NCBI RefSeq assembly: GCF_006715085.1
Contig: NZ_VFMM01000001.1
Coordinates: 3,100,001 to 3,164,000 of the forward strand
DNA: 64,000 nucleotides
Direction: 5' to 3'
Source: Kribbella jejuensis
GTDB lineage: Bacteria > Actinomycetota > Actinomycetes > Propionibacteriales > Kribbellaceae
The notes beneath the pieces were generated by a model that had not been told where the DNA came from, did no database searches, and worked only from the letters and a program-made list of their open reading frames with translations. Shown here piece by piece: positions 1 to 7,956 of this stretch. The stretch's first letter is position 1; each line of letters begins with the position of its first letter. Position numbers and translations under genes: made by a program.

Positions 1-679
1 CCTGGTCGCCGAAGACGACCTGAAGCAGGCGGAGCTGATCCGGCGGTACCTCGAACGGGAAGGGCACCTGACCGTCGTCGTGCACGACGGCCGGGAGGCG
101 ATCGACGAGGCCCGCCGGCGCAGTCCGGACCTGCTGGTGCTCGACGTGATGATGCCGAAGGTCGACGGCCTCGACGTCTGCCGGGTGCTGCGCGCCGACG
201 GGGACGTGCCGATCATCATGCTGACGGCGCGTTCGACCGAGGACGATCTGCTGCTGGGTCTCGACCTCGGTGCGGACGACTACCTGACCAAGCCGTACAA
301 CCCGCGCGAGCTCGTCGCCCGGGTCCGGACCGTACTGCGACGCACGCGGATCCGGTCCGAGGGTGAGGTGTACCGGGTCGGCGACCTCGAGATCGACCCG
401 TCGCGCCACGAGGTCCGGTTGACCGGGAAGCTGGTCGAGCTGACGCCGGCCGAGTTCAAGATCCTCGTGTGTCTGGCCGCCTCGCCGGGGCGGGCGTTCT
501 CACGGCAGCAGTTGCTGGAGCACGCGTTCGGGTTCGACCATTACGTGTTCGACCGGACCGTCGACGTGCACGTGATGAACCTGCGGAAGAAGATCGAGCC
601 GTCGCCCGGCGTACCGACGTACCTGAGGACCGTCTACGGCGTGGGGTACAAGCTGGTGGAGGCGGCGCATGCGACGTAG
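1..679 (+). CDS. OmpR-family response regulator, 5' end outside window
   Basis: DNA-binding response regulator of a two-component system, expected to be phosphorylated by the kinase encoded next and to act at promoters in the cytoplasm. The reading frame is open from base 2, where the acidic pocket LVAEDD is already visible, so the true start lies left of the window; the GTG at 80 is internal. The receiver phosphoacceptor Asp (LLVLDVMMPK) is codon 143-145, followed by the conserved Thr (MLTARS) and Lys (TKPYNP). The C-terminal half is a winged helix with the usual ending TVYGVGYKL. The gene overlaps the kinase gene by 11 bases, indicating co-translation. Family call is certain; the regulon is unknown. 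Confidence 0.95.
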   Translation, partial: LVAEDDLKQAELIRRYLEREGHLTVVVHDGREAIDEARRRSPDLLVLDVMMPKVDGLDVCRVLRADGDVPIIMLTARSTEDDLLLGLDLGADDYLTKPYNPRELVARVRTVLRRTRIRSEGEVYRVGDLEIDPSRHEVRLTGKLVELTPAEFKILVCLAASPGRAFSRQQLLEHAFGFDHYVFDRTVDVHVMNLRKKIEPSPGVPTYLRTVYGVGYKLVEAAHAT

Positions 680-2522
680 CGTGCTGGTCCGTTTTCTCGG
701 GTTGTCGCTCGCGGTCGCGCTCGGGGCGGTGATCGCGACCGCGCTGATCGCGACGTACAGCACGTCGGAGAAGCTGCAGGGCGAGATCGACGCGAACACG
801 GGCCAGTTGCAGGTCGACGGCGAGATCTACGGCCAGCTGTCGAAGTATGCGTCCGACCATCCGACCTGGTCGGGTGTGGACAAGGTGGTGCACGACCTGG
901 CCGATCGACTCGGCCGGCGGATAGCGGTCACCACCGAGGACGGGACGGTGATCGCGGACTCGGCCCGGATGCTCGGTGCCGCGCCCGAGCTCCCCTCGGT
1001 GCCGGCGGCAACGATCGACGCGCGCGGCGGCGGGATGCAGGGGACGATGGCGCTGTACCAGGCCCGCAAGACGGTGATGGCCGCGGGCACGTTCTCCGCG
1101 ACGCCGATGATCGGTCCGCCGTTCATCGTCTATCCGGACTGGGGCCTCACCGACGAGGAGTTGGCGCAACGGAACCAGCTCGCGAAGCGGGCCGTGAACT
1201 GCTTGGCCGCCAAGGGCAAGTCGGCGAGCGTGGTGGCGGGCGACGGCACGGTACCGCAGGTGGTGATCGAGTCGACCCAGCCGGCGGCCGGTGGCCAGGT
1301 CAGCTCGCTGACGTCGGTCAAGGACGACTGCCTGTCGGCGGGGATGACCGCGCCGAGCGCGAAGGCGAAGATCGTGAACGACGACGAGGTACGGCGGTCC
1401 ACCGCCTGCCTGGACGCGGCCGGGATCAAGTACAAGATCAACGACTACTCCGGTCTGCGATCCGTCGAGCCGGTCGCGAAGCCGGAGCTCGACGAGAGGT
1501 TCGCGAACTGTGTCACCCAGGCGCGCGTCCAGGCGTTGACGCCGTACGTCGCTCCGCCGGCGAAGCTGTACCTCGGGGCGAAGAGCACGTTCAACATGTT
1601 CTCCGGCGAAGGGCTGGCGCGTACTGCGGCGACCGCGCTCGGGGTGGTGCTGATCGCGGCGCTGGTGATGTTCTTCGCGGGCCGACGGTTGGTACGGCCA
1701 ATCGTCGCGCTGACCGGGGCGGCGCAGCGGATGCGCAACGGTGATCACGCGGCCCGGGTCCCGGTGAGCGGGAAGGACGAGGTGGCGCGGCTCGGCCACG
1801 CGTTCAACGACATGGCCGAGGCGATCCAGCGGCACGACTTCCAGCGCAAGGCGATGGTGAGCGACGTCGCTCACGAGCTCCGGACGCCGCTCGCCAACAT
1901 CAAGGGCTACCTGGTCGCGTCCGAAGACGGGGTGGTCCCGCTGGACGGCGCCCTCGTCACCTCGTTGTTGGAGGAAACAGGCCTACTCGAACACCTGGTT
2001 GCCGATCTCCAGGACTTGGCCCTCGCTGACGCCGGCATGCTGCGCCTCCACCCGGCTTCTCGCGACCTGACCGAGCTGGCGGGGCAGGTGGTCCTGGCCC
2101 ACCAACCCGCCGCAGAGGCCGCCTCCGTCACCCTCACATCCACAGCTTCTGGGCCCTCACCCGCAATCGTCGACAGCGCTCGCATTCGTCAAGCTGTGGG
2201 CAACCTCGTGTCGAATGCCATCAGGTACACGCCACCGGGCGGACACGTGGTAGTCGGCGTACGGCCTGTGGACAACGGCTTCACCGTGAGCGTGACGGAC
2301 AACGGCACGGGTATCGCGCCCGAGCACCTACCGCACGTCTTCGACCGCTTCTACCGCGCGGATGTCTCCCGCACGCGCACCACCGGCGGCAGCGGGCTGG
2401 GCCTCGCCATCACCAAGCACCTGGTCGAAGCGCACCAGGGCCGAATCACGGTCACCAGCCGCCTCGGCTCCGGTTCGACCTTCACGATCTGGCTCCCTTC
2501 CACTGCGACACTGTCCGGGTGA
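669..2522 (+). CDS. Membrane sensor histidine kinase with HAMP domain
   Basis: Sensor kinase partner of the preceding response regulator. The 617-residue protein has TM1 at about residues 9-31, an extracytoplasmic domain of about 280 residues, TM2 at about 318-340, a HAMP linker, the dimerisation/phosphoacceptor box VAHELRTPL (His about 402) and an ATPase domain with N box NLVSNAIRYTPPGG and DNGTGI/GSGLGLAI glycine motifs. The sensor domain is larger than usual and repeats a short Cys-Leu pattern (VNCLAAKG, DDCLSAG, TACLDAAG, ANCVTQA), giving four cysteines that could be redox- or metal-active (inference). The start overlaps the regulator and the stop overlaps the next gene (GTGA), so the three are probably one transcript. 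The ligand is not identifiable. Confidence 0.95.
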   Translation: MRRSVLVRFLGLSLAVALGAVIATALIATYSTSEKLQGEIDANTGQLQVDGEIYGQLSKYASDHPTWSGVDKVVHDLADRLGRRIAVTTEDGTVIADSARMLGAAPELPSVPAATIDARGGGMQGTMALYQARKTVMAAGTFSATPMIGPPFIVYPDWGLTDEELAQRNQLAKRAVNCLAAKGKSASVVAGDGTVPQVVIESTQPAAGGQVSSLTSVKDDCLSAGMTAPSAKAKIVNDDEVRRSTACLDAAGIKYKINDYSGLRSVEPVAKPELDERFANCVTQARVQALTPYVAPPAKLYLGAKSTFNMFSGEGLARTAATALGVVLIAALVMFFAGRRLVRPIVALTGAAQRMRNGDHAARVPVSGKDEVARLGHAFNDMAEAIQRHDFQRKAMVSDVAHELRTPLANIKGYLVASEDGVVPLDGALVTSLLEETGLLEHLVADLQDLALADAGMLRLHPASRDLTELAGQVVLAHQPAAEAASVTLTSTASGPSPAIVDSARIRQAVGNLVSNAIRYTPPGGHVVVGVRPVDNGFTVSVTDNGTGIAPEHLPHVFDRFYRADVSRTRTTGGSGLGLAITKHLVEAHQGRITVTSRLGSGSTFTIWLPSTATLSG

Positions 2523-3298
2523 CCCAGCCCCCGAACACCCCAGGCCAGTACGGCCCTCCCAACAACGGCTGGCAACAGCAGCCGCCCTACGGCAACGACC
2601 CCACGCAACCGCAGTACGGCCCACCAGGCCAAGCCCCCTACGGCCCGCCGGGCCAGCCGCCGTACAGCGGGCCGGGTCAGGCGCCGTACGGGGGGCCGGG
2701 CCAGGCACCGTACGGCGGGCCGGGGTACGGGCCGGGGTATCCGCCGGGCGGACCGGGGTACGGAGGCCGCGGCCCGCGCCGGACGCCGTTGTACATCGCG
2801 CTCGGCGTTGTCGTCGTACTCGTACTGCTCGGCGTCGGCGTACTGCTCGCCACCCGCTCCAGCGACAACGACGCAAGCGGACCAACCGAACCGTCCACCG
2901 CCCCACTCCCACCCAGCACCTCGTCGGAGTCGAGCGTCAGCCCGCCCCCGACGACCGCACCGCCGACCGCACCCACCGCGGCCCCGCGCCTGGCCGAGGC
3001 GAGAACGCTGGCGACCAGCTTCCTCGCCTACCTGAACGCGAATGACCAGACGCACGCGACCGCGCTCGGCTGCGAGGAGAGCAGGAAACTGCTGACCGGT
3101 CAGCTCATCGTGATGATCGACCCGCCGACCAAGCTGGCCGTGACCGGACCAGGCGTCTCGGTACCCAGCTACTACCCGCGGATCTCGGTCCCGTTCTCCG
3201 GCACCACGAACGGCTCCGTCCCGCTGACCGGTACCGTCGACATCATGGACCTCCCGTCCCGACCGCTCTGCGTCCGCCTGACCTCGCTCCAGCACTGA
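2519..3298 (+). CDS. Pro/Gly/Tyr-rich single-pass membrane protein
   Basis: No recognised enzymatic function. Residues 1 to about 88 are a cytoplasmic low-complexity segment with repeats of the type PPGQxPYG/GPGQAPYGG. One transmembrane helix follows at about 91-113 (IALGVVVVLVLLGVGVLLA), then a Ser/Thr/Pro linker and an extracytoplasmic domain of about 110 residues with two cysteines (LGCEES and RPLCVRL). This layout (proline-rich tail, helix, small exported domain) is common in actinobacterial envelope proteins. The GTG start overlaps the kinase stop (GTGA), which supports co-expression with the two-component system; it might be an accessory sensor or a target, which is inference. Confidence 0.8.
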   Translation: MTQPPNTPGQYGPPNNGWQQQPPYGNDPTQPQYGPPGQAPYGPPGQPPYSGPGQAPYGGPGQAPYGGPGYGPGYPPGGPGYGGRGPRRTPLYIALGVVVVLVLLGVGVLLATRSSDNDASGPTEPSTAPLPPSTSSESSVSPPPTTAPPTAPTAAPRLAEARTLATSFLAYLNANDQTHATALGCEESRKLLTGQLIVMIDPPTKLAVTGPGVSVPSYYPRISVPFSGTTNGSVPLTGTVDIMDLPSRPLCVRLTSLQH

Positions 3299-3300
3299 CC

Positions 3301-3723
3301 ATGAGGCCCCGAAAAGCCCGCCTGGCCGACGTCCACGAGATCGCCGCCGGCATGCCCCACGTCACCAAGTGGGAACGCGACGACGGCACCGACCGTCCCG
3401 TCTACCAGGTCGGCGGCAAGTCCTTCGTCTTCTTCCGCACCCCACGCCCCGACGCGGTCGATCCCGTCACCGGCGAGAAGTACGACGACGTGATCATGAT
3501 CTGGGTCGAATCCGAAGCCGAAAAACTGGCCCAGACCACCGACGACTCGACGCCGTTCTTCACCACCCCGCACTTCGACGGCCACCCGTCCGTCCTCATC
3601 CGCGCCCGCGACCTGGGCGCCCTCACCAGACAAGAACTAACCGAAATAATCCAAGACGCCTGGCTCTCTCGAGCCTCCAACCGCCGAGCCCAAACCTGGC
3701 TAAAAGCCCACCGCCTCACCTGA
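3301..3723 (+). CDS. MmcQ/YjbR-like family protein
   Basis: Small cytoplasmic protein of 140 residues resembling the MmcQ/YjbR family (CyaY-like fold, sometimes called DNA-binding). Typical features are the opening DVHEIAAGMPHVTKWE, a central GKSFVFF strand, FFTTPHFDGHPSVLIR, and a C-terminal helix ending in DAWLSRASNRRAQTWL. It begins two bases after the membrane-protein stop and may be the last gene of the two-component operon. It is convergent with the LLM oxidoreductase, only eight bases away. The biochemical role of the family is not settled. Confidence 0.8.
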   Translation: MRPRKARLADVHEIAAGMPHVTKWERDDGTDRPVYQVGGKSFVFFRTPRPDAVDPVTGEKYDDVIMIWVESEAEKLAQTTDDSTPFFTTPHFDGHPSVLIRARDLGALTRQELTEIIQDAWLSRASNRRAQTWLKAHRLT

Positions 3724-3731
3724 TCCCGTCA

Positions 3732-4679
3732 CTACGCGGGGGCCAGGGAGCGGGCTGTTTCCAGGAGGTTGGTGCCGGTGGGGAGGGTGGCGATTATGGG
3801 GGTGTCGAGGCCGTTCTCCACGTAGCGGTTGATTTGGGTGCGGCAGGCGTCGGGGGTGCCGTGGACTATGAGGGCGTCCACCAGTGAGTCGGGGATGGCG
3901 GACATGGCGGCGTTGCGGTCGCCTCTGGACCAGGCTTCGCGCATCGGTTTCATGACCTCGGCTCGGCCGAGCCAGTCGTGGAAGGCGGCGTAGCCGGGGA
4001 CCGTCAGATAGGTGGCGATGAGGTAGCGGCCGATGTTGCGGGCCATTTCGGTGTCTTCGGTGGCACAGACGAAGATGCGGGCGGCGAGTTCCTTGTCGGG
4101 GCCGAGTTCCGCGCGGATCTTGCGTACGTCGTCGGCCGACAACCAGTTGGTGATCGCGCCATCGGCTTCGCGTGCGGCCAGCCGCAACATCTGGGGGCGG
4201 AGGGCGGCGAGCATGATCGACGGTGGTACGTCGGGTGCCTTCTCCAGCCGGAACCGCTGGATCGTGAAGCTGTCGAACTTCCCGTCCACCCGCTCCCCCG
4301 CGAACGCCGCCCGCAGGAACCGCAGTACGTCGCGGGTGCGGGCCAGCGGCGGGTCGTACGCGATCCCGTTCCACCCGGTGACGATCGTCTCCGACGACGC
4401 CCCGATCCCGAGTACGAACCGGCCCGGCGCGAGATCCGCCAACGCCGCCGCGCTCATCGCCAGCGCGGCCGGCCCGCGCGTGTGTACCGGTACGACGGCG
4501 GTCCCGAGCCGCAAGGAAGAGTCCCACTCCGACGCAAGCACCAACGGCGTGAACGCATCCGCGCCCGCCACCTCGGCCGACCACAAGTCGGTGTAGCCCA
4601 GCAACGCCAGGTCCGAGATCAGCTGGCGATGGTCGCGCAGCGGTACGCCGGTCAGCGGTACGGTCAGCCCCCAGCGCAT
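3732..4679 (-). CDS. LLM-class F420-dependent oxidoreductase
   Basis: Luciferase-like (beta/alpha)8 oxidoreductase of 315 residues, probably using F420H2 or FMN. Seen: N-terminal RWGLTVPLTGVPLRDH, the strand RLGTAVVPVHTRGPAALA, the cofactor-region motif LAPGRFVLGIGASS, and GAITNWLSADDVRKIR further on. It is last of six leftward genes and abuts the SDR upstream (ATG next to its TGA). In this setting it probably oxidises or reduces a hydroxy/keto intermediate of the same catabolic route, which is inference. Codon use near the 3' end is less G/C-biased than in neighbours. Confidence 0.9.
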   Translation of the reverse strand: MRWGLTVPLTGVPLRDHRQLISDLALLGYTDLWSAEVAGADAFTPLVLASEWDSSLRLGTAVVPVHTRGPAALAMSAAALADLAPGRFVLGIGASSETIVTGWNGIAYDPPLARTRDVLRFLRAAFAGERVDGKFDSFTIQRFRLEKAPDVPPSIMLAALRPQMLRLAAREADGAITNWLSADDVRKIRAELGPDKELAARIFVCATEDTEMARNIGRYLIATYLTVPGYAAFHDWLGRAEVMKPMREAWSRGDRNAAMSAIPDSLVDALIVHGTPDACRTQINRYVENGLDTPIIATLPTGTNLLETARSLAPA

Positions 4680-5423
4680 TCAGATCATCCTCTTCAGCAA
4701 CGGCAGCGGCGCCACCCGCATCACCTGGGCGAGCGGCCACCACGGCCGCGCCGGTACGTACGCCTTCGCCTTCTCCGCCTCGATCGCGGCGACCATCGCG
4801 CGGACGCCGGTCTCCGTGTCGACGATGAACGGCGCCTTCGGCACGTGCTCGTTCATCTCCGACCGGATGTACCCGGGGTAGATCGTGCTGGCCTTGATCG
4901 GCTTGCCCATCAGCTCCAGCCGCAGACCCTCACCGATCGACGCGAGCCCCGCCTTCGTCGCGGCGTACGTCGTGACCGTCTTCGGGAACCCGCGCAGCGC
5001 GGAGATCGACGCGATCAGGACGAGGTGCCCGGCGTTCCGCGCCCGGAACAACTCGAGCGCCGCCTCGACCTGCGCGAGCGCGCCGACGAAGTTCGTCAGC
5101 GCGGTGTCGCGGTTCGCGTCGAACCGCCCGGTGCCGAGCGGCGCGCCCTTCCCGAGGCCGGCGTTCACGATGATCCGGTCCAGCGGCAACTCGCCGTCGA
5201 TCAAGCGGAACACCTTGAACACCTGATCGTGGTCAGTCACATCCAGACTGTGGGTAACCACCGAAATCTGTGGATAACGCTCGACCAGCTCGCTCCGGAG
5301 CGCGTCCAGCCGTTCGGTCCGCCGGGCCGTCAGCGCGAGGTTGTGGCCGTTCGCCGCGAACTGCCGTGCCATCTCCGCACCGAGACCCGAACTGGCACCG
5401 GTGATCAGGATGTTCCGTCGCAT
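4680..5423 (-). CDS. Short-chain dehydrogenase/reductase (SDR)
   Basis: Classical SDR of 247 residues. The Rossmann motif TGASSGLG is at 8-15, VNAG at about 86-89, Ser about 139-141 and the catalytic Tyr153-xxx-Lys157 pair (TYAATKAGL). It should oxidise an alcohol or reduce a ketone with NAD(P). The residues after the catalytic helix (LRLELMGKPIKASTIYPGYIRSEM) are typical of lipid- or xenobiotic-acting SDRs. It sits between the histidine phosphatase and the LLM gene in the leftward operon. The substrate cannot be told from sequence. Confidence 0.92.
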   Translation of the reverse strand: MRRNILITGASSGLGAEMARQFAANGHNLALTARRTERLDALRSELVERYPQISVVTHSLDVTDHDQVFKVFRLIDGELPLDRIIVNAGLGKGAPLGTGRFDANRDTALTNFVGALAQVEAALELFRARNAGHLVLIASISALRGFPKTVTTYAATKAGLASIGEGLRLELMGKPIKASTIYPGYIRSEMNEHVPKAPFIVDTETGVRAMVAAIEAEKAKAYVPARPWWPLAQVMRVAPLPLLKRMI

Positions 5424-5432
5424 CGCGATGTC

Positions 5433-6086
5433 CTATCGATAGGTGAGCAGGTCCGCACCGAGGTGGACATGCTCGTTGTAGCTCACCACAGTCAGCCCGG
5501 AACGCCCGGACACGACCTTCGTAATCGCGGTGTTGATCGTCACCGGGTTCAGCTTCGTCCACAGCCCGTCGCCGCCCGACAGCAGCCGCCCCACGACGGC
5601 CGCGATCGGACCGCCGGATGTGAAGACGAGCGCGGTCGAGCCCTTCCCGAGCGAGGCGGCGGTACGTCGTACGGCCGCCTCCGACCGATCGCAGAACGCC
5701 TGGAACGTCTCGGAGTACCCGTCGCCCCCGTCGATCCACCGCTGCGTCGCCGCGCTGAACACGTCCTGGAACGCCCGCCGCGGGTTCCCGGTCCGCGCCA
5801 GGTCGGCCACCATCACAGCGTGCCGCTTGTACGACGGCTTGTGCGCGACGAGCACCTCCTGGTGGTCGAACTCGTCGTACCCCGGATCGACCTCCGCCGT
5901 GAACCCGGCGAGCGACGCGGTCTCCTGATGCCGGCGCATAGAACCCGAGACGACAAGGTCCGGCTGCAGATCAGCAAGTACCGAAGCCAGCCGCAGAGCC
6001 TGCTTCGAGCCGAGTGACGACAGCTTGTCGTAGTCGCGCGCACCGAACGACGCCTGCGCGTGCCGGATCAGGTAGATGACGCCCAC
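5433..6086 (-). CDS. Histidine phosphatase family protein (phosphoglycerate-mutase-like)
   Basis: 217-residue branch-1 histidine phosphatase. The phosphohistidine loop is LIRHAQASF with His9; the acid/base Glu region follows (DEFDHQE), and the second His should lie in the VFTSGGPIAAVV segment. Notably that segment has Ser-Gly-Gly where most members have a Gly-His, so the second catalytic histidine is not obvious. Its stop is followed immediately by the kinase gene stop side (the kinase ends at 6087), so kinase and phosphatase are translationally adjacent. In this operon it may hydrolyse a phospho-intermediate or a phosphorylated acyl-CoA; this is inference. Confidence 0.88.
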   Translation of the reverse strand: MGVIYLIRHAQASFGARDYDKLSSLGSKQALRLASVLADLQPDLVVSGSMRRHQETASLAGFTAEVDPGYDEFDHQEVLVAHKPSYKRHAVMVADLARTGNPRRAFQDVFSAATQRWIDGGDGYSETFQAFCDRSEAAVRRTAASLGKGSTALVFTSGGPIAAVVGRLLSGGDGLWTKLNPVTINTAITKVVSGRSGLTVVSYNEHVHLGADLLTYR

Positions 6087-7136
6087 TCACGCCTGCCGGA
6101 TGATCTTGCGGCAGCGCCGCTCGAGCAGGTTCACCGGGAGCCAGAAGTTCTTGAACCGCGGGTTCCGCGTCTGCTTGTGGTGATACCGGTAGTAGATCTG
6201 CTGCGCGATCACCGCGAGCCGGAACAACCCGAACACCTCGTAGAACGCCCAGTTGTCCACAGGCAGCCCCGACTGCTTCGAGTAGTAGTCCACAATCTCG
6301 TCCCGCGTCAGCATCCCCGGTACGTCGGACGGCTGCAGCCGGAACCGGCGGAACGCCCAGTCGTCGTCGGCCTGGACCCAGTACGCCAGCGCACTGCCCA
6401 GATCCATCAGCGGATCGCCCAGTGTCGCGAGCTCCCAGTCCAGTACGCCGACCACGCGCAGCGGATCGTCCGGAGCGAGTACGACGTTGTCGAGCCGGAA
6501 GTCGTTGTGGACAACGCACGTCCCAACATCCACAGGCTGATTCGCGGCCAGCCAAGTCATGACCCGCTCGTAACTCGGCACGTTCCACGTCTTCGCCTTG
6601 CGGTAGCGCTCGGACCAACCGGCGACCTGGCGCCCGACGTACCCGGAACCGCGCCCGAGATCCTCCAGCCCGGCGGCGGCGGGATCGACCGCGTGCAGCT
6701 CCACGAGCGTGTCGATCAACGTGAACCCCAGCTGCCGCGCCTGCGCTGCGGTCAGATCGACGCCGAGCGAGTGGTGCCCGGGGATCGTCCCGACCACCCG
6801 CTCCATCACGTAGAACTCGGAGCCGATCACCGACTCGTCGTTGCAATGAGCAACCATCTCTGGGACGTACCGGAAGACCGGTTTGAGGCTCTTCTGGATG
6901 CGGAACTCGCGCCCCATGTCGTGCGCGCTCTTCGCCTTCGTCCCGGCCGGCGGGCGGCGCAGGATCAGGTCGCGCTCGTCATACCGCAGCAAGTACGTGA
7001 GGTTCGACGCTCCGCCGGAGAACTGGTTCACCTCCGGCAAACCGTCCGGGACCACAGTCTGTTGCCGCAGCCAAGCATCCACCGCGGGTACGTCGAACGC
7101 GTCCTCGTCGCGCACCGCTCGAGCGCCGTCCGGCAC
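6087..7136 (-). CDS. APH-like phosphotransferase (ACAD10/11- or LvaA-type kinase)
   Basis: Cytoplasmic kinase of the aminoglycoside phosphotransferase fold, about 349 residues from the GTG at 7136. Seen: nucleotide-binding FSGGASNLTYLL, the Lys-containing strand DLILRRPP, the catalytic loop VVHNDFRLDNVVL (Asp about residue 211), and the metal-binding GVLDWELATLGDPLMDLG. A longer frame continues upstream to 7202 but is Arg-rich and would overlap the previous gene. Proteins of this group lie beside or fused to acyl-CoA dehydrogenases; in ACAD10/11 and Pseudomonas LvaA they phosphorylate the 4-hydroxyl of 4-hydroxyacyl-CoA (established for those systems). The same role here is inference from the operon. 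Confidence 0.88.
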   Translation of the reverse strand: MPDGARAVRDEDAFDVPAVDAWLRQQTVVPDGLPEVNQFSGGASNLTYLLRYDERDLILRRPPAGTKAKSAHDMGREFRIQKSLKPVFRYVPEMVAHCNDESVIGSEFYVMERVVGTIPGHHSLGVDLTAAQARQLGFTLIDTLVELHAVDPAAAGLEDLGRGSGYVGRQVAGWSERYRKAKTWNVPSYERVMTWLAANQPVDVGTCVVHNDFRLDNVVLAPDDPLRVVGVLDWELATLGDPLMDLGSALAYWVQADDDWAFRRFRLQPSDVPGMLTRDEIVDYYSKQSGLPVDNWAFYEVFGLFRLAVIAQQIYYRYHHKQTRNPRFKNFWLPVNLLERRCRKIIRQA

Positions 7137-7140
7137 CCCG

Positions 7141-7956
7141 TCACCGCCCGTCCGGCGACGGCGTCTCCGGCTGCGTCTCGGGCTGCGTCGCCCGCTCGGC
7201 ACGGGCGTGCGCGCGCGCAGCGACCTTGCGCATCTGCCAGTCGTACACCGGCCGCGCCAACCGCTTCGTCCAGTACGCGACCCGGGCCGGCTGGTCCGGG
7301 ATGATCAGGTGCCGCTTCTTGTTGATCCCGGCAACGACCACCGCGGCGATGTCGTCCGCGGACCGCGGCGACTTCTCGATCAGCTGCCGCGCGGTCGCGC
7401 CCATCGCACTGTCGGCACCGCGGATCGAGTCTGCCAAGTTGGTCCGGAAGAACGACGGGCAGACCACCGAGACGTTGACCCCGCACGGATGCAGCTCGTG
7501 CGACAGCGTCTCGGAGAGCGCGACCACGCCGGCCTTGACCGTGTTGTACGAGCTCATCATCGGCGGATGCACCAGCCCGGCCGCGGACGCGGTGTTCACG
7601 ATGTAGCCGGACCGCTGCCGCTTGAACAACGGCACAAACGCCCGGCACCCCCGGACCACGCCCATCAGGTTGATGTCGACGACCCGGTCCCACTCGTCCA
7701 GCGTCTCGACGTCGATCCGGCCGCCGGTCGCGATGCCCGCGTTGTTCACCAGGATGTCCAGACCGCCCCAGGTGTTCTCGCACCACGCGACCGCCGCGTC
7801 CCAGTCCGCCTGGTTCCGCACATCGAGTTTCAAGTACGGCGCAGAGCCGTCAGGGCCGACATCCGTACTGAGGACTTGATGGCCGTCGGCAACGAACCGG
7901 GCGACCAGCGCGGCGCCGAGACCGCTCGCGGCGCCGGTGACGAGGACGCGACTCAT
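7141..7956 (-). CDS. Short-chain dehydrogenase/reductase (SDR)
   Basis: Classical SDR of 271 residues: TGAASGLG at 7-14, NNAG at 71-74, Ser124 and Tyr137-xxx-Lys141 (SYNTVKAGV). After the core, a basic tail (MRKVAARAHARAERATQ) rich in Arg/Ala extends about 40 residues. Its start overlaps the acyl-CoA dehydrogenase stop by four bases (ATGA), and the kinase gene begins four bases after its stop, so it belongs to the same operon. A 3-hydroxyacyl-CoA or related alcohol is a reasonable substrate by analogy with LvaD, but this is inference. Confidence 0.92.
   Translation of the reverse strand: MSRVLVTGAASGLGAALVARFVADGHQVLSTDVGPDGSAPYLKLDVRNQADWDAAVAWCENTWGGLDILVNNAGIATGGRIDVETLDEWDRVVDINLMGVVRGCRAFVPLFKRQRSGYIVNTASAAGLVHPPMMSSYNTVKAGVVALSETLSHELHPCGVNVSVVCPSFFRTNLADSIRGADSAMGATARQLIEKSPRSADDIAAVVVAGINKKRHLIIPDQPARVAYWTKRLARPVYDWQMRKVAARAHARAERATQPETQPETPSPDGR

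Noticed and set aside
7137..7202. Arg-rich N-terminal extension of the APH-like kinase
   Set aside because: It overlaps the preceding SDR gene and has no family similarity; the GTG at 7136 fits operon spacing.
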